The position numbers and the translations under genes are program-made. From Rutidosis leptorrhynchoides (Eukaryota; Streptophyta; Magnoliopsida; Asterales; Asteraceae), in NCBI RefSeq assembly GCF_046630445.1, contig NC_092341.1, positions 255,283,501 through 255,347,500 of the forward strand: a DNA stretch of 64,000 nucleotides, read 5' to 3'. The notes below the pieces were generated by a model. The model was not told the DNA's origin. It saw only the letters and a program-made list of their open reading frames with translations, and did not search any database. Shown here piece after piece: positions 32,391-44,257 of this stretch. The first letter of the stretch is position 1, and the number at the start of each line of letters is the position of its first letter.

Positions 32391-34316
32391 CATTATTAAT
32401 ATATATATCATTATTTAAAAATGATTATTGTTATTGTTATTATTATTATTACTATATTATCATTAAGATAATTATTAGTATTATCGTTAATAATGTTATA
32501 GTAACTATCATTATTAATATTAGTGTAATTAAAACAAATATTTGTAACACCTAATTATTTTGATTACTATTATTATCATTATTATGAACACGATATAAAA
32601 GACGATTAAAAGCTATTAAACGAAACGATTAGGAAATAATGAGTAAGAGTATCATGATGAAATTAAAATATTATAAGATATTGATTTAGATAAAATTATC
32701 GTTCTTATTATTTTTATCATTACTATTATTATTAAAAGTATCGTTAGTATTAAAACTATCATTTTAACAAAAATTATCATTTTAATAGAAATGTCATTGT
32801 TACTATAAAATATCATTATTATTATTATTTTAAATAGAATTATTATTTTAAAGATAATATTAAAAATTATCGTAAATATTAAAGTTATCATAATTAGAAT
32901 TATCGTTTTATCATAATGTCATCTTAGTAATTAAAAATATTGATATTTTTATAATAATAATTATTATTACAAAATAATACAACTTTTACTTACTATCATT
33001 ATAGATATTATTTTATCAAATAAATATGTGATACAAACATATTTTACTACGTGTAATAACTTACTTTAATAATACCTATCATATTATCATTATTATGATA
33101 TTAAATGAACCCTATAAATTTTATTACTTAATATATATAAAAGTATATTTTATTATATAAATTTAATATAAAATTTTATTTATTAATAAATAAATTATAT
33201 TATTTACTCTAATAAATCTTTTAAAAATATTTAAAAATATAAAACGGCGATATTTAAACTATATATTAATCATGTATAGATTTTTGGAAATTATTTTGAG
33301 TCAAATTTAATTTTTTTGACTTTTGCATATTAGTCTCGAGCATTAGGATTGTGGTACACTATGACTTGACCTAATTCGTTAGACAAATATTGACCAACAG
33401 ATAAATATATATAATTAATTTAGGTTCGTGAATCTGAGGCCAACCTTGCACTTGTTCAATGACGTTATATGTATTTTTACTATGAAATACAGTATGGTGA
33501 GTTTCATTTGCTCCCTTTTTAAATGCTTTTGCAATATATATTTTTGGGACTGAGAATACATGCGCTGCTTTATAAATGTTTGACGAAATAGACACAAGTA
33601 CTTAAAACTACATTCTATGGCTGGATTATTAAACCGAATATGCCCCTTTTTAGTCTGGTAATCTAAGAATTAGGGAACAGACACCCTAATTGACGCGAAT
33701 CCTAAAGATAGATCTATCGGGCCCAACAAGCCCCATCCAAAGTACCGGATGCTTTAGTAATTCGAAATTTATATCATGTCCGAAGGAGGATCCCGGAATG
33801 ATGGGGATATTCTTATATGCATATTGTGAATGTCGGTTACCAGGTGTTCAATCCATATGAATGATTATTTTTGTCTCTATGCATGGGACGTATATTTATG
33901 AGAAATGGAAATCTTGTGATCTATTAAAATGATGGAAATAAATAATTATGATAAACTAATGAACTCACCAACCATTTGGTTGACACTTTAAAGCATGTTT
34001 ATTCTCAGGTGTTAAAGAAATCTTCCGCTGTGCATTTGCTCATTTTAAAGATATTACTTGGAGTCTTTCATAGCATATTTCGAAGAACGTTGCATTCGAG
34101 TCATTGAGTTCATCAAAGATTATTATTAAATCAATTTATAGTTGGATAGTGGATATTATGAAATGGTATGCATGCCTGTCAATTTTCGATGTAAAGAAAG
34201 TTTGTCTTTTAAAAACGAATGCAATGTTTGTAAAATGTATCATATAGAGGTCAAATACCTCGCAATGTAATCAACTATTGTGAATCGTTTATAAAGTATA
34301 TGAACGGGTCCTTTCA
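30725..34316. mobile_element. 3.6 kb solo LTR-like element, TSD TCTAC
   Basis: Begins TGTGACAACCCGG, ends GGGTCCTTTCA, flanked by TCTAC at 30720-30724 and 34317-34321. No coding frame of note, no PBS or PPT, no internal direct repeat of its ends. Length and the TGTGACAACCC terminus suggest a solo LTR of a Tekay/Del-like chromovirus; that lineage call is inference. TATAAATAG near 31585 could be its promoter. The interior at 32180-32910 is a run of ATT/ATC-type low-complexity sequence. Confidence 0.75.
32180..32910. repeat. (ATT)n-rich low-complexity tract
   Basis: Long runs of ATT, ATC and ATTATC triplets inside the solo LTR. The Ile-rich frame across it is a compositional artefact. Confidence 0.8.
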
Positions 34317-34412
34317 TCTACAATATGGAAAGTGTATTGTAATATTAAAACTACATGTTTTCCAAGTACATGATCATGTAGTTACATGATGCATGTCTCT
34401 AATAAGTCAATA

Positions 34413-35796
34413 ATAAGTGTATATGTATGATAATTCTACTTTTGGGTTGTCTTCATTCCTCTTCCTTTATTGAATACATTTTCCATGTATATTGTCGTGC
34501 TGTTTTTGAGGTTGCGTTCTAGAATCAACAATTGTTAGTTGAAGATTAATAGAATAGATTTTTTTACCAGTATAAGCTCGTCTCCGTTCTATTTTCCATA
34601 CTAATGATCAAATTGGCATGTCATTTCTATTACAATCTAATTTTCCATACTAATGATCAAATTAGCATGCCATTTATATTACAATCTAATTTATGATGCA
34701 ATTCGTATATAAAGAAGAAATTCATTTGGTTCGTATTTGTTGGTGATCATGATACATTTGAAAGACCACTAGTACATATGTCCTGTGAAATGCAAACTTC
34801 AAAGAGGTATTTAACACGATTTTAATGGACAAAGAGTGTTTATGAAGAAGGCGATTAGGAATTTTTTACAAAGTCTGTAAATGTTTATGGCACACGTAAG
34901 TCTTTGGGCGTCATACAACGCATAAGCCCCACACAATTTGGTAGTGTTCACACAAAGGTGCCACATAAGCTCTAGTGTGAAAAGTCAACTTCGAGTCTTC
35001 ATGAACCTATACTGCTGGTCAACTACGGGTCTCACGGGTGACCAACCAATAAAATTACGACACATGGTGTTTGAAGTTTAAGGCTTAACCTTTTGCATAC
35101 ATAGGACACCTGAGCATTCACTTTTCGTACATTTGGAACTCGTCATAGAACTACACACTCTCTCTCACACACAATGAGAGTTGAGAGTGTTTCTCTCTCT
35201 TGAATCCGAGTACAATTTTCATTCCGAATATAAAGCCTATTTGATCGGGAGATCGATTGTTTAGCCACCCTCTTAGGATTTACATATCACGATCGTAATT
35301 TTCACATTTCACGTTTAACGAAGAGTGAACAACCATCAGTCGCACTGTCCCCGACGAGAGTTTGCACTCTTCACTCAATTGATATTCTCATAGATTGGAG
35401 TATGTTTATCAAATGGCGTCAACCGTTTCGAAATCTAAGGCACTATTGCAAACATGAAAAACTTCAACTCCTGAAGACAATTTCAACAAGGAATTGATAT
35501 TTCACGGTAATTATGTAATACTCTTTAGACTAGCGATCCTTAAAACTACGCTAAATCCTGATCTTGAAGCTTCAACAAGGCATGAGAATGAAATGTATTG
35601 AGCAGTGAAAATTGCGTGAATATAACATATTTTTTAACGACCAAAGAATAATATATATATCACACTAGGCGTTAAAGACGAAACAAAAAAGTGATTACAA
35701 CGGAGAAGAAAGCAACGAGTTTCATAAAGAAACAAAATGACCTCTAGCTTTTAACCAACGAAAAGAAGAAAAAAAAACCTAATTACATCAAAAATA
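34413..35796. other. intergenic, unclassified, possibly old repeat
   Basis: No recognisable gene. A 49-bp tandem duplication lies at 34592-34689 and CT-rich palindromic sequence near 35157-35200. A short frame starting at 35414 is stopped after 14 codons and matches nothing I know. Confidence 0.5.
34592..34689. repeat. 49-bp tandem duplication
   Basis: Units starting TTTTCCATACTAATGATC at 34592 and 34641, with a few substitutions between them. Confidence 0.85.
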
Positions 35797-36262
35797 TTAT
35801 TTCTAGTAAAAATGGTTCATTGAACATGATTCCGTTCCTGAATCGCCAAATGACCCATAACAAAGTAACCACTATTGCAACAAGCCGATCCTTGTGAGAA
35901 CCCGGGACCTATAGGGCATCGATCCAGCTTGAAACTTCGGTCCATGAAACGAACACAGACAAATCCCGATTTAACCAATCGTGACCATGTGCCACAAATC
36001 CATTACCACATTACCCTGAAAGAACAAATGAGAGTTTGTCTCGATACCGCTATTACAAACCGGGCAAATAATCGAGTTGATCTCTAAATCTTTCGCAGAC
36101 AAATTCCAACGAGTAGGAAGAGAATCCAATTTGACTCGCCAAAGGAAAACATTCACCTTCTTTGGCAAGAATTTAAACCACGATGTCGGGGTATCGGGGT
36201 CAATGTATTATCTCGCCATTTTTACCGAGAATAACCCATCTGGATGCAAAGTAAATGTCCAC
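35797..36262 (-). pseudogene. LINE reverse-transcriptase ORF fragment (zinc-binding C-terminal region)
   Basis: Minus strand. WTFTLHPDGLFSVK, then after a stop the block FLPKKVNVFLWRVKLDSLPT, then ICPVCNSGIETNSHLFF. This is the zf-RVT type region that follows reverse transcriptase in plant LINEs (CPVC...H pattern). After about 35990 the matching reading moves to another frame (KDRLVAIVV, LLWVIWRFRN). With at least one stop and one frameshift this is a dead 5'-truncated copy. No poly-A tail or target duplication was identified. Confidence 0.75.
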
Positions 36263-37364
36263 TTATCTTCTCTATCATATCATTAAGCTGGTGATCCGCA
36301 AGTTCAACCCGAAGAGATTATAACCTATTAAACCTACTATCTAAGCATTCGTTACTAGTTTACAAGCATTCCAAAAACTCACATTTCTGCCATTACCGAT
36401 ATCCATTCGGATCACATTAAGTGGTAACAGGTTCAATGAAGATAGCATATTATTAATCGAATATTTATAGAATACTAAGGCTAAACCTAATCAACCCCCG
36501 GACCCTAAGCCCACTATACATTTTGGCCTTGGACCTAACATAACCTGATTTATCAGACACTTCATGCAGTTCGAACGGAAAAGTCTCGAAAGTTCGAACT
36601 ATATAAAAACGCCAACTATCAAAAAATACATATAACAACTTTTTTCTCATTTTTCACCATCCCCTTCTATTTCTCAGCGCACAAGGTCCTAATTCATTAC
36701 AACACAAAACACAAGTACTTTTTCTAACCTCCCATCCAATTATATAATATCATACACGAAAAAGCATTTGTGAAATGACTTTTCTGTTAATAGGTTAATA
36801 ATACCTTAACACTTAGGATGTTAATATGTTAATAATTTCGATTTAAAAAAAAAAAAATGTGAAATGGCTTTTCTGTTCAAGATGAACACTACTATAAGTA
36901 TAACTATGAATTTTAGTATATTTGTTAATAAAAAATTACTAAGAAGTGTCGTCTAATACGCTTATTTCACTATTGTATCAATCATCAATCAATCAATATT
37001 AAAGTATTTGAAATTTCAATAAATATTTTACATCTAAAACCCCACACACATTAAATCTATAATATCATTTTAAATCCAACGGTTGAAATCAGTACATTCC
37101 AAAGCCACACAATTGGATTGGTTATCCTACTTGATTTATTGACCTATTCAACAAGATTTTTCTGTCTGCATGTGGACATTACACATAACAACAATTCAAA
37201 AAGAATCTACTTTTTAAAACTTTTCCACCCAAATTACAAGTTAGCATTTCACTATTGTTACATTGTACAACCCCCCTACTCCATGTAAACGACTTTTCAA
37301 GTCAAATCTCAAAGCAAATAAGTCGAGCATTTCACTACTACTACAAACCAGTACTTCTGCAAAT
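36263..37364. other. intergenic upstream of the receptor kinase
   Basis: AT-rich, no gene seen. It holds a short A-run at 36844-36857 and a repeat of GTGAAATGRCTTTTCTGTT at about 36770 and 36859. Probably includes the promoter of the gene at 37426. Confidence 0.5.
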
Positions 37365-37372
37365 TATAAAAG
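37365..37372 (+). promoter_or_regulatory. TATA box candidate of the intact receptor kinase
   Basis: TATAAAAG about 60 bp before the start codon at 37426. The paralogue has the same box at 41539-41546, also about 60 bp before its ATG, which supports both starts. Confidence 0.55.
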
Positions 37373-37425
37373 ACTCTTATCACAATTTAAGCAATCATTA
37401 ACTACTCAACCTCCAATTAACAATC

Positions 37426-39996
37426 ATGTTCACCTTCATTTGTTTACTAATCCTCTTGTTAACCACCACAACCGCGCAACCGTACAAACCAACCGACGAA
37501 TTCTTTCTCGACTGCGGTACTTCATCCACATCCGATACCACCCCGAGATGGGACGGTGATGAAAATTCCAAATTCGTACCGCCAAATTTCGCCACCACTT
37601 CCTTTTCATCCACCGTCGACGGCAACATCGATCCATCTGTCACTCAAGTCCCTTACTACACAGCTCGAATCATTAACGCTTCTTCGTTCACTTACACGTT
37701 TCCGGTCTCACAAGGCCCAAAATTCCTCCGCCTTCATTTCTATCCCGCCACATATTCCAGCCTTAAGAAAAACGAATCATTCTTCTCTGTAACAGCAAAT
37801 GGTTACTCTCTTTTAACTAACTTTAGCGCTTTCTTAACCGCCTCTTATATAAATGATGCACATGTTATGAAAGAATACATCGTTTATGTAAACGATACAC
37901 AACGCCTGAACGTTACCTTTACGCCCTCACCCAACTCATACGCCTTCATCAATGGTATTGAAATAGTTTCAATCCCGCCAAATCTGTACTTAAACGCGAA
38001 GTACCCGCCGAAATACTTTGCTCAAACTAGCGGGCTCGAAATTAATGAGGAAACGGCACTTGAAGCTATGTACAGACTAAACATGGGTGGACTACAAATA
38101 CCCGGGGAGAACGATACGGGTATGAACCGGGTATGGGAACAAGATTATAAATACGTATTAGGAGCACTTGGGTGGACGCCTGTTTATAACGATTCGATCA
38201 TGTATACAACAGACACGCCTAATTATACCGCACCAGACCCAGTTTATCGAACCCAAAGAAGTATGGGCAATCAAGCTGAGCGGTACAATCTGACATGGAT
38301 ACTACCCGTTGATTCCGGGTTTTATTACATGCTTAGGCTTCATTTTTGCAACATTATACCAGAATACCAATTAGAACTTGGCATGCTATTTACTATTTAT
38401 GTTAACAATCAAACTGCTGAGGCTGAAGCTGGGTTATTTCGCTGGATTAAAGGTAGCGGGTCCCCCGTTTTCAAGGATTACGCTTTCTTTTTCGATGATC
38501 CAGCTGGCAGTAAAAGCAAGCAAGATTTGTGGCTCGCGTTACATCCTAACGGCGTTTCGAGTAAATATTCAGACGCCGTTTTGAACGGTCTAGAAGTGTT
38601 CAAGGTGAGCATGTTTCGTAATCTTGCGGGCCCGAATCCTGACCCAGAACTCGATCCTACAACTCCATCGACAAGCCCGAATTCATCCCAAAAAAAGAAC
38701 AAAAATAAAACGACAATTATCGTGATAGCAGGAGGTGTTGTAGGAGCTTTAGTTTTGTTGTCGATTTTGGTTCTTGTAGTTTTATGGCAAAAACGTAGAG
38801 TCAAACACTATGGTCGTACAACTGATGACGTGTCATCCTATGATCCGGTGTATGGTGAATCGAAATCAACAAAGTCAACACATTCAACACTACCATCAGA
38901 CCGATGTCGTCGTTTTTCACTAACCGAAGTGAAAGTTGCTACCGATGAATTTAACGACAATTGCGTCATAGGACATGGAGGTTTTGGTAAGGTGTACAAA
39001 GGGTACATGGATAACGCTACAACCACGGTAGCAATTAAACGGCTCAACGAATCATCGAATCAAGGGCTTCGCGAATTTCATACCGAAATCGGGTTTTTAT
39101 CAAAGTTACGACATGTTCAGCTAGTGTCGTTGATTGGATACTGTGACGATGAAGAAGAGATGATACTCGTGTACGATTACATGGCGCACGGGACGTTACG
39201 GGAACATTTGTACAAGACGAATAAAACTCATTTGTCGTGGAAACGGCGTCTCGATATTTGCATTGGTGCAGCTAAAGGGTTGCATTATCTACACACGGGT
39301 GCAAAGCGTTCGATAATTCATCGTGATGTTAAGTCAACGAATATCTTACTAGACGAAAATTGGGTCGCTAAGGTGTCTGATTTCGGTTTGTCAAAACTAG
39401 GTCCTAGAGATCAAGAACAAAACCATGTTAGCACGGTCGTAAAAGGTAGTATCGGGTATGTGGACCCCGAATATTATCGAACGCAACAGCTAACGGAGAA
39501 ATCTGACGTGTATTCGTTCGGTGTTGTTTTGCTTGAAGTGTTGTGTGCACGGCCGGCAATGATCCCCGGGCTTGTTAAAGAGCAAGTGAGTTTAGCTGAA
39601 TGGGGGAAGTTGTGTTATCGAAAAGGGACATTGAATAGAATAATTGATTCGAAACTGAAGGGGGCGATTGCACCCGAGTGTTTAAGGCAATTTGGAGATG
39701 TAGCGATAAGTTGCTTGATGGAAAACGGTAGTGAAAGGCCGGCTATGGATGCGGTAGTTTGGGGACTCGAGTTTGCGAAGGAGCTACAAGAAGCGGCTGA
39801 GAAGACGGTCGGTGAGTCTGAAACGGAAGATCAGGAACGTCCGTTTATGGTGCAAGTGGAGCAAACGACAACGGACGATGATCTGTTTTCGGGATCAACC
39901 GCAATAAGAAATGGGACGTCGCCGATTAGTAGCAGCGACGAAGGGTTTAAGTCGCAAACAGTTTTTTCGGAGATACAGAAGCCAACGGCAAGGTGA
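37426..39996 (+). CDS. FERONIA-type (CrRLK1L) malectin-like receptor kinase, intact
   Basis: 856 residues, single exon, typical for CrRLK1L proteins. Signal peptide about 1-18 (hydrophobic, ending TTTTAQ). Two malectin-like domains fill about 22-400, with many N-glycosylation sequons. One transmembrane segment lies about 429-452, followed by basic residues. The Ser/Thr kinase domain covers about 510-790: glycine loop GHGGFGKVY near 515, VAIKRL lysine near 537, HRDVKSTN near 632, DFGLSKL near 651, GYVDPEY near 677. All catalytic residues are present. Family members sit in the plasma membrane, sense cell-wall state and RALF peptides (often with LORELEI-like co-receptors) and affect growth, reproduction and immunity; the ligand of this one cannot be told. 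It lies in tandem with a frameshifted and a truncated paralogue, all on the same strand. Confidence 0.95.
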   Translation: MFTFICLLILLLTTTTAQPYKPTDEFFLDCGTSSTSDTTPRWDGDENSKFVPPNFATTSFSSTVDGNIDPSVTQVPYYTARIINASSFTYTFPVSQGPKFLRLHFYPATYSSLKKNESFFSVTANGYSLLTNFSAFLTASYINDAHVMKEYIVYVNDTQRLNVTFTPSPNSYAFINGIEIVSIPPNLYLNAKYPPKYFAQTSGLEINEETALEAMYRLNMGGLQIPGENDTGMNRVWEQDYKYVLGALGWTPVYNDSIMYTTDTPNYTAPDPVYRTQRSMGNQAERYNLTWILPVDSGFYYMLRLHFCNIIPEYQLELGMLFTIYVNNQTAEAEAGLFRWIKGSGSPVFKDYAFFFDDPAGSKSKQDLWLALHPNGVSSKYSDAVLNGLEVFKVSMFRNLAGPNPDPELDPTTPSTSPNSSQKKNKNKTTIIVIAGGVVGALVLLSILVLVVLWQKRRVKHYGRTTDDVSSYDPVYGESKSTKSTHSTLPSDRCRRFSLTEVKVATDEFNDNCVIGHGGFGKVYKGYMDNATTTVAIKRLNESSNQGLREFHTEIGFLSKLRHVQLVSLIGYCDDEEEMILVYDYMAHGTLREHLYKTNKTHLSWKRRLDICIGAAKGLHYLHTGAKRSIIHRDVKSTNILLDENWVAKVSDFGLSKLGPRDQEQNHVSTVVKGSIGYVDPEYYRTQQLTEKSDVYSFGVVLLEVLCARPAMIPGLVKEQVSLAEWGKLCYRKGTLNRIIDSKLKGAIAPECLRQFGDVAISCLMENGSERPAMDAVVWGLEFAKELQEAAEKTVGESETEDQERPFMVQVEQTTTDDDLFSGSTAIRNGTSPISSSDEGFKSQTVFSEIQKPTAR

Positions 39997-41538
39997 TATG
40001 TTGGCATATTTAGGGGATTATAGACCTTAAATCTGGAGTCAGGTGTTTAAAATTTAAATAATGAAAATGATATGATTATAGAATTTGCATTTAAAGTATA
40101 GATAGTATAGATATACTATATAAGATAAATATATATACAGGTAAAAGTGATTCAACCAAGAGTAAAATGTTATGTTCCGCAATATATATTTTTCAAAGTT
40201 TTCAAATTAGCCTATCTGAAGTATATTCATATGATCAAACAAGGGTATATTTTAGTTCTTAAATTCTTCCATTATTCATTTCAAGTTGATATCATTGATT
40301 GAGAGGACCTGCATATATATGATAATCAGCTAAATCATGCATTCAAGATTTGGTTCTTGATGTCGAGTTGGTCGAGATGTAATCTATATCGTGAATGATT
40401 AGATAAGCCGATTGTCAAGTAATCTATATCGGTTCTTAAATCTTGAAGCTGACTAGGTACACTTGTTTGAGTACATAATTATCCATCAGAAAATGGCAGT
40501 TTAAACAGATACAGGATGATTAACTCACTTGGACTCCCGATCTATTTGAGTCATATGATGTCAAATACGGTATTTGTTTATTTTGACACGTTTACTATGT
40601 TAAGTTATCTATATTTGCAAGTATTGGTGCTATGAAAATGAGTTTTGGACTAATTTTGGGTTCGGGTGGAAATCACGAGTCACGACTCATTTGGATCATA
40701 AGAGTGTATTTTGACCCATATGCATAATCTCGGGAATCCGAAGCTAAAAGCACGTTCATAATGTCAATTTACACGTGTGATATGAAAATGAAACATTTAG
40801 GTCACCACAATCCTGCATAGACCTATAAATTTTTGGTTACATGGAACGTAAATCGCAACATGAGGTCGATTTACATTTAAAAATCTTTTCTTCGAACATT
40901 GAATACCGAGTTTGAACACAAACTTGTTTGAACGAAGGGTAAACAGATAGCTCTCAAAATAACACACACATTTAAATAAAACGATGACTAAATCATAGCT
41001 ACGAATCAAAAGATATGATCATTCAAAGTTCGAAGATGTGTTAGGACATAAAACATGAGTTAGAACACAACTATGTTCTAATTCAATGTAAATTTTGGGA
41101 GTTAGAACAAATATCTATTCGAATTCTGCATGTTTTTGAGTTAGAACATAGTAGCCTAGGTTCGAACAGAAATTTGTTCTAATGAATAATGTATTTAGGC
41201 AATTTTTCATTAAAAAAGTGAAATGTAATAAAATTTCGAAATAAAAGTGTATCTAAGCTAATTAATTTCTTCAAAAAGAAAACAAAATCAAAGCTCAACA
41301 AAGACCGAAACTAAAAAAAAAACTAAACAGACTGAAGCAGGCGAAGATGGATGATCTCTTTCGTCATTAAAGAGAATTCACATGACGTATACAACAAATA
41401 TCTTGTAAGCATATCACCTACGTGGAATCCTACTCCACATGTTACAAACCATTATTGACTAGTGACACAAACAGAAAGACTTTTTAAGTCAACCAACCAA
41501 CCAATCTTAACTGTTTGTGTGTAATTACCATTTTGATG
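39997..41538. other. intergenic between the two receptor kinases
   Basis: AT-rich spacer containing the 3' region of the upstream gene and the promoter of the next. No other gene or repeat recognised. Confidence 0.55.
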
Positions 41539-41546
41539 TATAAAAG
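41539..41546 (+). promoter_or_regulatory. TATA box candidate of the second receptor kinase
   Basis: TATAAAAG 63 bp ahead of the ATG at 41602, matching the layout of the intact paralogue. Confidence 0.5.
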
Positions 41547-41601
41547 ACCATTAATAATATTTTTTCCCTATACACACAAGCAAAATACACCATCAACCAT
41601 C

Positions 41602-44096
41602 ATGCTATTCACATTCCCATTTTTTTCTTTGGTTCTTTTGTTAACCACCACACACGCGCAACCGTACAAACCAACCGATCACTTCCTCATCGACTGTGGT
41701 TCATCATCAACCACCGTTGCTGACCGTACGTGGGACCCAGACAACTATTCTCCATTTGTGACCTCTAACATCACCATAACCTCATATTCATCTTCCCCCA
41801 ATTTCCTACACCCTTCTGTCCCTCAAGTCCCTTACTCCACTGCTCGAATCTTTAATACTTCATCGTTCACCTACTCATTTCCGGTCTCACCGGGCCCCAA
41901 ATTTGTATGCTTATATTTCTACCCCGCCACTTACTCCGGTCAAAACGCAAACCAATCTTTCTTTTCGGTATCATCTAATGGCTATTTTCTCTTAACTAAC
42001 TTTAGCGCTTTCCTAACCGCCTCCAACCACATATTGTCAAAGAATTCATTATTTACGTAAAATACACCCGAATTCTAAATGTTACATTCACACCCTCGCA
42101 CAACTCGTACGCTTTCATTAATGGTATTGAAATAGTTTCGATGCCAGAAAATTTGTACTACCAAAATAGTAACTTGAAATATGTTGCTCAACATTCGGGA
42201 CCTGTGATTGACGAAAACATAGCACTCGAAAATATGTATCGGCTAAACGTTGGCGGGAAACAAATATCAGTTAACGAAGATACTGGTATGTACAGATCAT
42301 GGGATCAAGATAATAACTATATATATGGAGGAGCGTTTGGGTTAACGCCCGTTAACATGACGCCAATAACGTACACCAATGAAACACCAAACTATACTGC
42401 ACCTGAGTTACTTTATGCTACACAAAGGAGTATGGGCAATCTGTCTGAATTTTACAATTTAACTTGGATTCTTCCTGTTGATTCCGGGTTCTATTACATG
42501 CTCAGACTCCATTTTTGCAACATTATACCAGAATACGCAAAACAAGGTCAGATGATTTTCACGATTTTCATTAATAATCAAACTGCTGATGAGGAAATTG
42601 ATATTATCTACTTGACTCGAGGTGTCGGTTATCCGGTTTTCAAGGACTACATTGTGTTTATGAACGACCCGAATGGCAGCAAAAGTAAGCAAGATTTGTG
42701 GGTTGCCTTGCACCCTAATCGCGAATCGGGAGCGTATTTAGATGCTTATTTGAATGGTTTGGAAGCCTTCAAGTTGAGCATGGACGATAGTTTATCTAGT
42801 CCCAACCCCGAACTAGGTCCGACAGCTCCACCGTCAAAACCAAAATCACTTATAAGCAAAAAAACTCCGCCATATGCCGCCATAATCGGAGGTATTGGCG
42901 GAGCGTTAGTCTTGTTGTCACTTTTAGTCCTTGCGGTTTTCAGGCGAAGAAATGTCGAAAGGTTTGGAGGAGCTAAAGACCGTTGTCGTCGTTTTTCACT
43001 TAAGGAAGTGAGAGTTGCTACATTTAAGTTTGACGATAATTGTGTTATTGGCAAAGGAGGATATGGTAAAGTGTATATAGGTAAAATTGACAACCTTAAG
43101 AAAACGGTTGCAATCAAACGACTTGACACGTCATCCAAACAAGGTCCTCGAGAATTTCTAACCGAAATCGGGTTCCTATCGAAACTTCATCATGATCATC
43201 TAGTGTCGCTAATTGGATATTGTGACGATAAGGGCGAGATGATACTAGTGTACGATTACATGGCGAACGGGACTCTACAAGAACATCTCTATAATAATAA
43301 AAACCCGCCTTTGTCATGGCGAAAACGTCTCCGTATTTGCATTGGTGCAGCCAAAGGGTTGCAATATCTTCATACGAGTGCGAACCGTGTTATAATTCAT
43401 CGGGATGTTAAGTCGACAAATATCTTGTTGGATGAAAATTGGGATGCTAAGGTGTCAGATTTCGGTTTGTCAAAGTTAGGACCGAAGGACAAAGGAGAAA
43501 ACCATGTTACGAATATGGTGAAGGGTACTTTCGGGTATTTGGATCCTGAATATTTCAGAACAGGGGAAATAACAGAGAAATCTGATGTGTACTCGTTTGG
43601 GGTCGTTTTGTTTGAAGTGTTATGTACAAGACCTGCTGTGATTAAAGATAGAGACGTGCCGTATCAACAAGAAAATTTGGCGGAATGGGGAAAGTTTCAT
43701 TATCGAAAGGGGTTCTTGCATGAGATGATTGATCCGAACCTAAACGACAAGATTGCACCCAAGTGTTTGATGAAATTCGTTGAGGTGGCGTATAATTGTT
43801 TGAAAAATGATAGAAGTGAACGTCCAACTATGGGCGATGTAGTTTGGGGATTAGAGTTTGCATTGGAGTTACAAGAAGACGCTGAGAAAAGGGGTTGTGT
43901 GGTCGATATGGCCGTATTTGAAGATCATAAACGTCCATTTCTAATGGTAGAAGAACCAACCACAACAAACGAATATTCGTTTTTGGGTTCAACTGAAGTA
44001 GCGATAAGACATGGTATGTCGTTGGCTGACACGTGCAGCTATGAGTTTGGATTCTTACAGCTACCCAGATCACAGTCATGGTTTAATTTTTTGTAG
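41602..44096 (+). pseudogene. FERONIA-type receptor kinase with a 10-bp frameshift deletion
   Basis: The start at 41602 gives a signal peptide (MLFTFPFFSLVLLL, ending HAQ) aligned with the paralogue; an in-frame upstream extension lacks support. The first frame runs to a stop at 42058-42060. Compared with the intact gene, about 10 bases are missing near 42020-42030 in the first malectin-like domain, after which the other frame carries the homologous sequence and stays open to TAG at 44094-44096. The downstream part has the second malectin-like domain, a membrane segment near 42877-42945, and an intact kinase (GKGGYGKVY, VAIKRL, HRDVKSTN, DFGLSKL, GYLDPEY). Only one lesion in 2.5 kb means recent loss, an allele or a sequencing error; a kinase-only product from the ATG at 42141 would lack a signal peptide. 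Confidence 0.75.
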
Positions 44097-44257
44097 TATG
44101 GTGATTGGACTATGATGTCATTTGGATGATTCGGTTCATGTACAAATTGATTTTTAATATCACAAATTACAAATAGAATGAACAAAATTAAATAGCAAAA
44201 AGGTGCAACCGGACTAGAATGGTCTTTAAAGGTTTTTAGAGCTACTTAACAAACATA
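44097..44257. other. 3' flank of the second receptor kinase
   Basis: Short AT-rich sequence, nothing recognised. Confidence 0.5.

Larger units (their letters stand above)
30077..34412 (-). mobile_element. TRIM-type miniature LTR element (739 bp) split by a solo LTR
   Basis: LTRs of 175 bp (30077-30251) and about 197 bp (30619-30724 plus 34322-34412), flanked by the duplication ATAAG (30072-30076 and 34413-34417). The left LTR starts TGTTAGAAA. Against the right LTR, at 30607-30618, lies the initiator-Met primer site (minus strand TGGTATCAGAGC). A purine tract (minus CTTGAGGGGG) abuts the left LTR. The ~370 bp between the LTRs carries no coding sequence, only a 60-bp tandem duplication. Small size, PBS, PPT and no ORF define a TRIM. 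The right LTR was later interrupted at 30725. Confidence 0.85.

Noticed and set aside
32180-32910. Ile-rich frame and possible CRISPR-like regular repeats
   Set aside because: Simple ATT/ATC low-complexity sequence without repeat-spacer order.
35414-35600. Possible small gene starting MASTVSKSKALLQT
   Set aside because: Stopped after 14 codons and the continuation matches no family I know; may be an old repeat.
37436-37643. Minus-strand frames opposite the receptor kinase
   Set aside because: Shadows of the strongly supported plus-strand gene.
42020-42060. An intron explaining the frameshift in the second receptor kinase
   Set aside because: The homologous bases are adjacent, the gap is a net loss of about 10 bases, and no GT-AG pair of intron size exists; the family is intronless.
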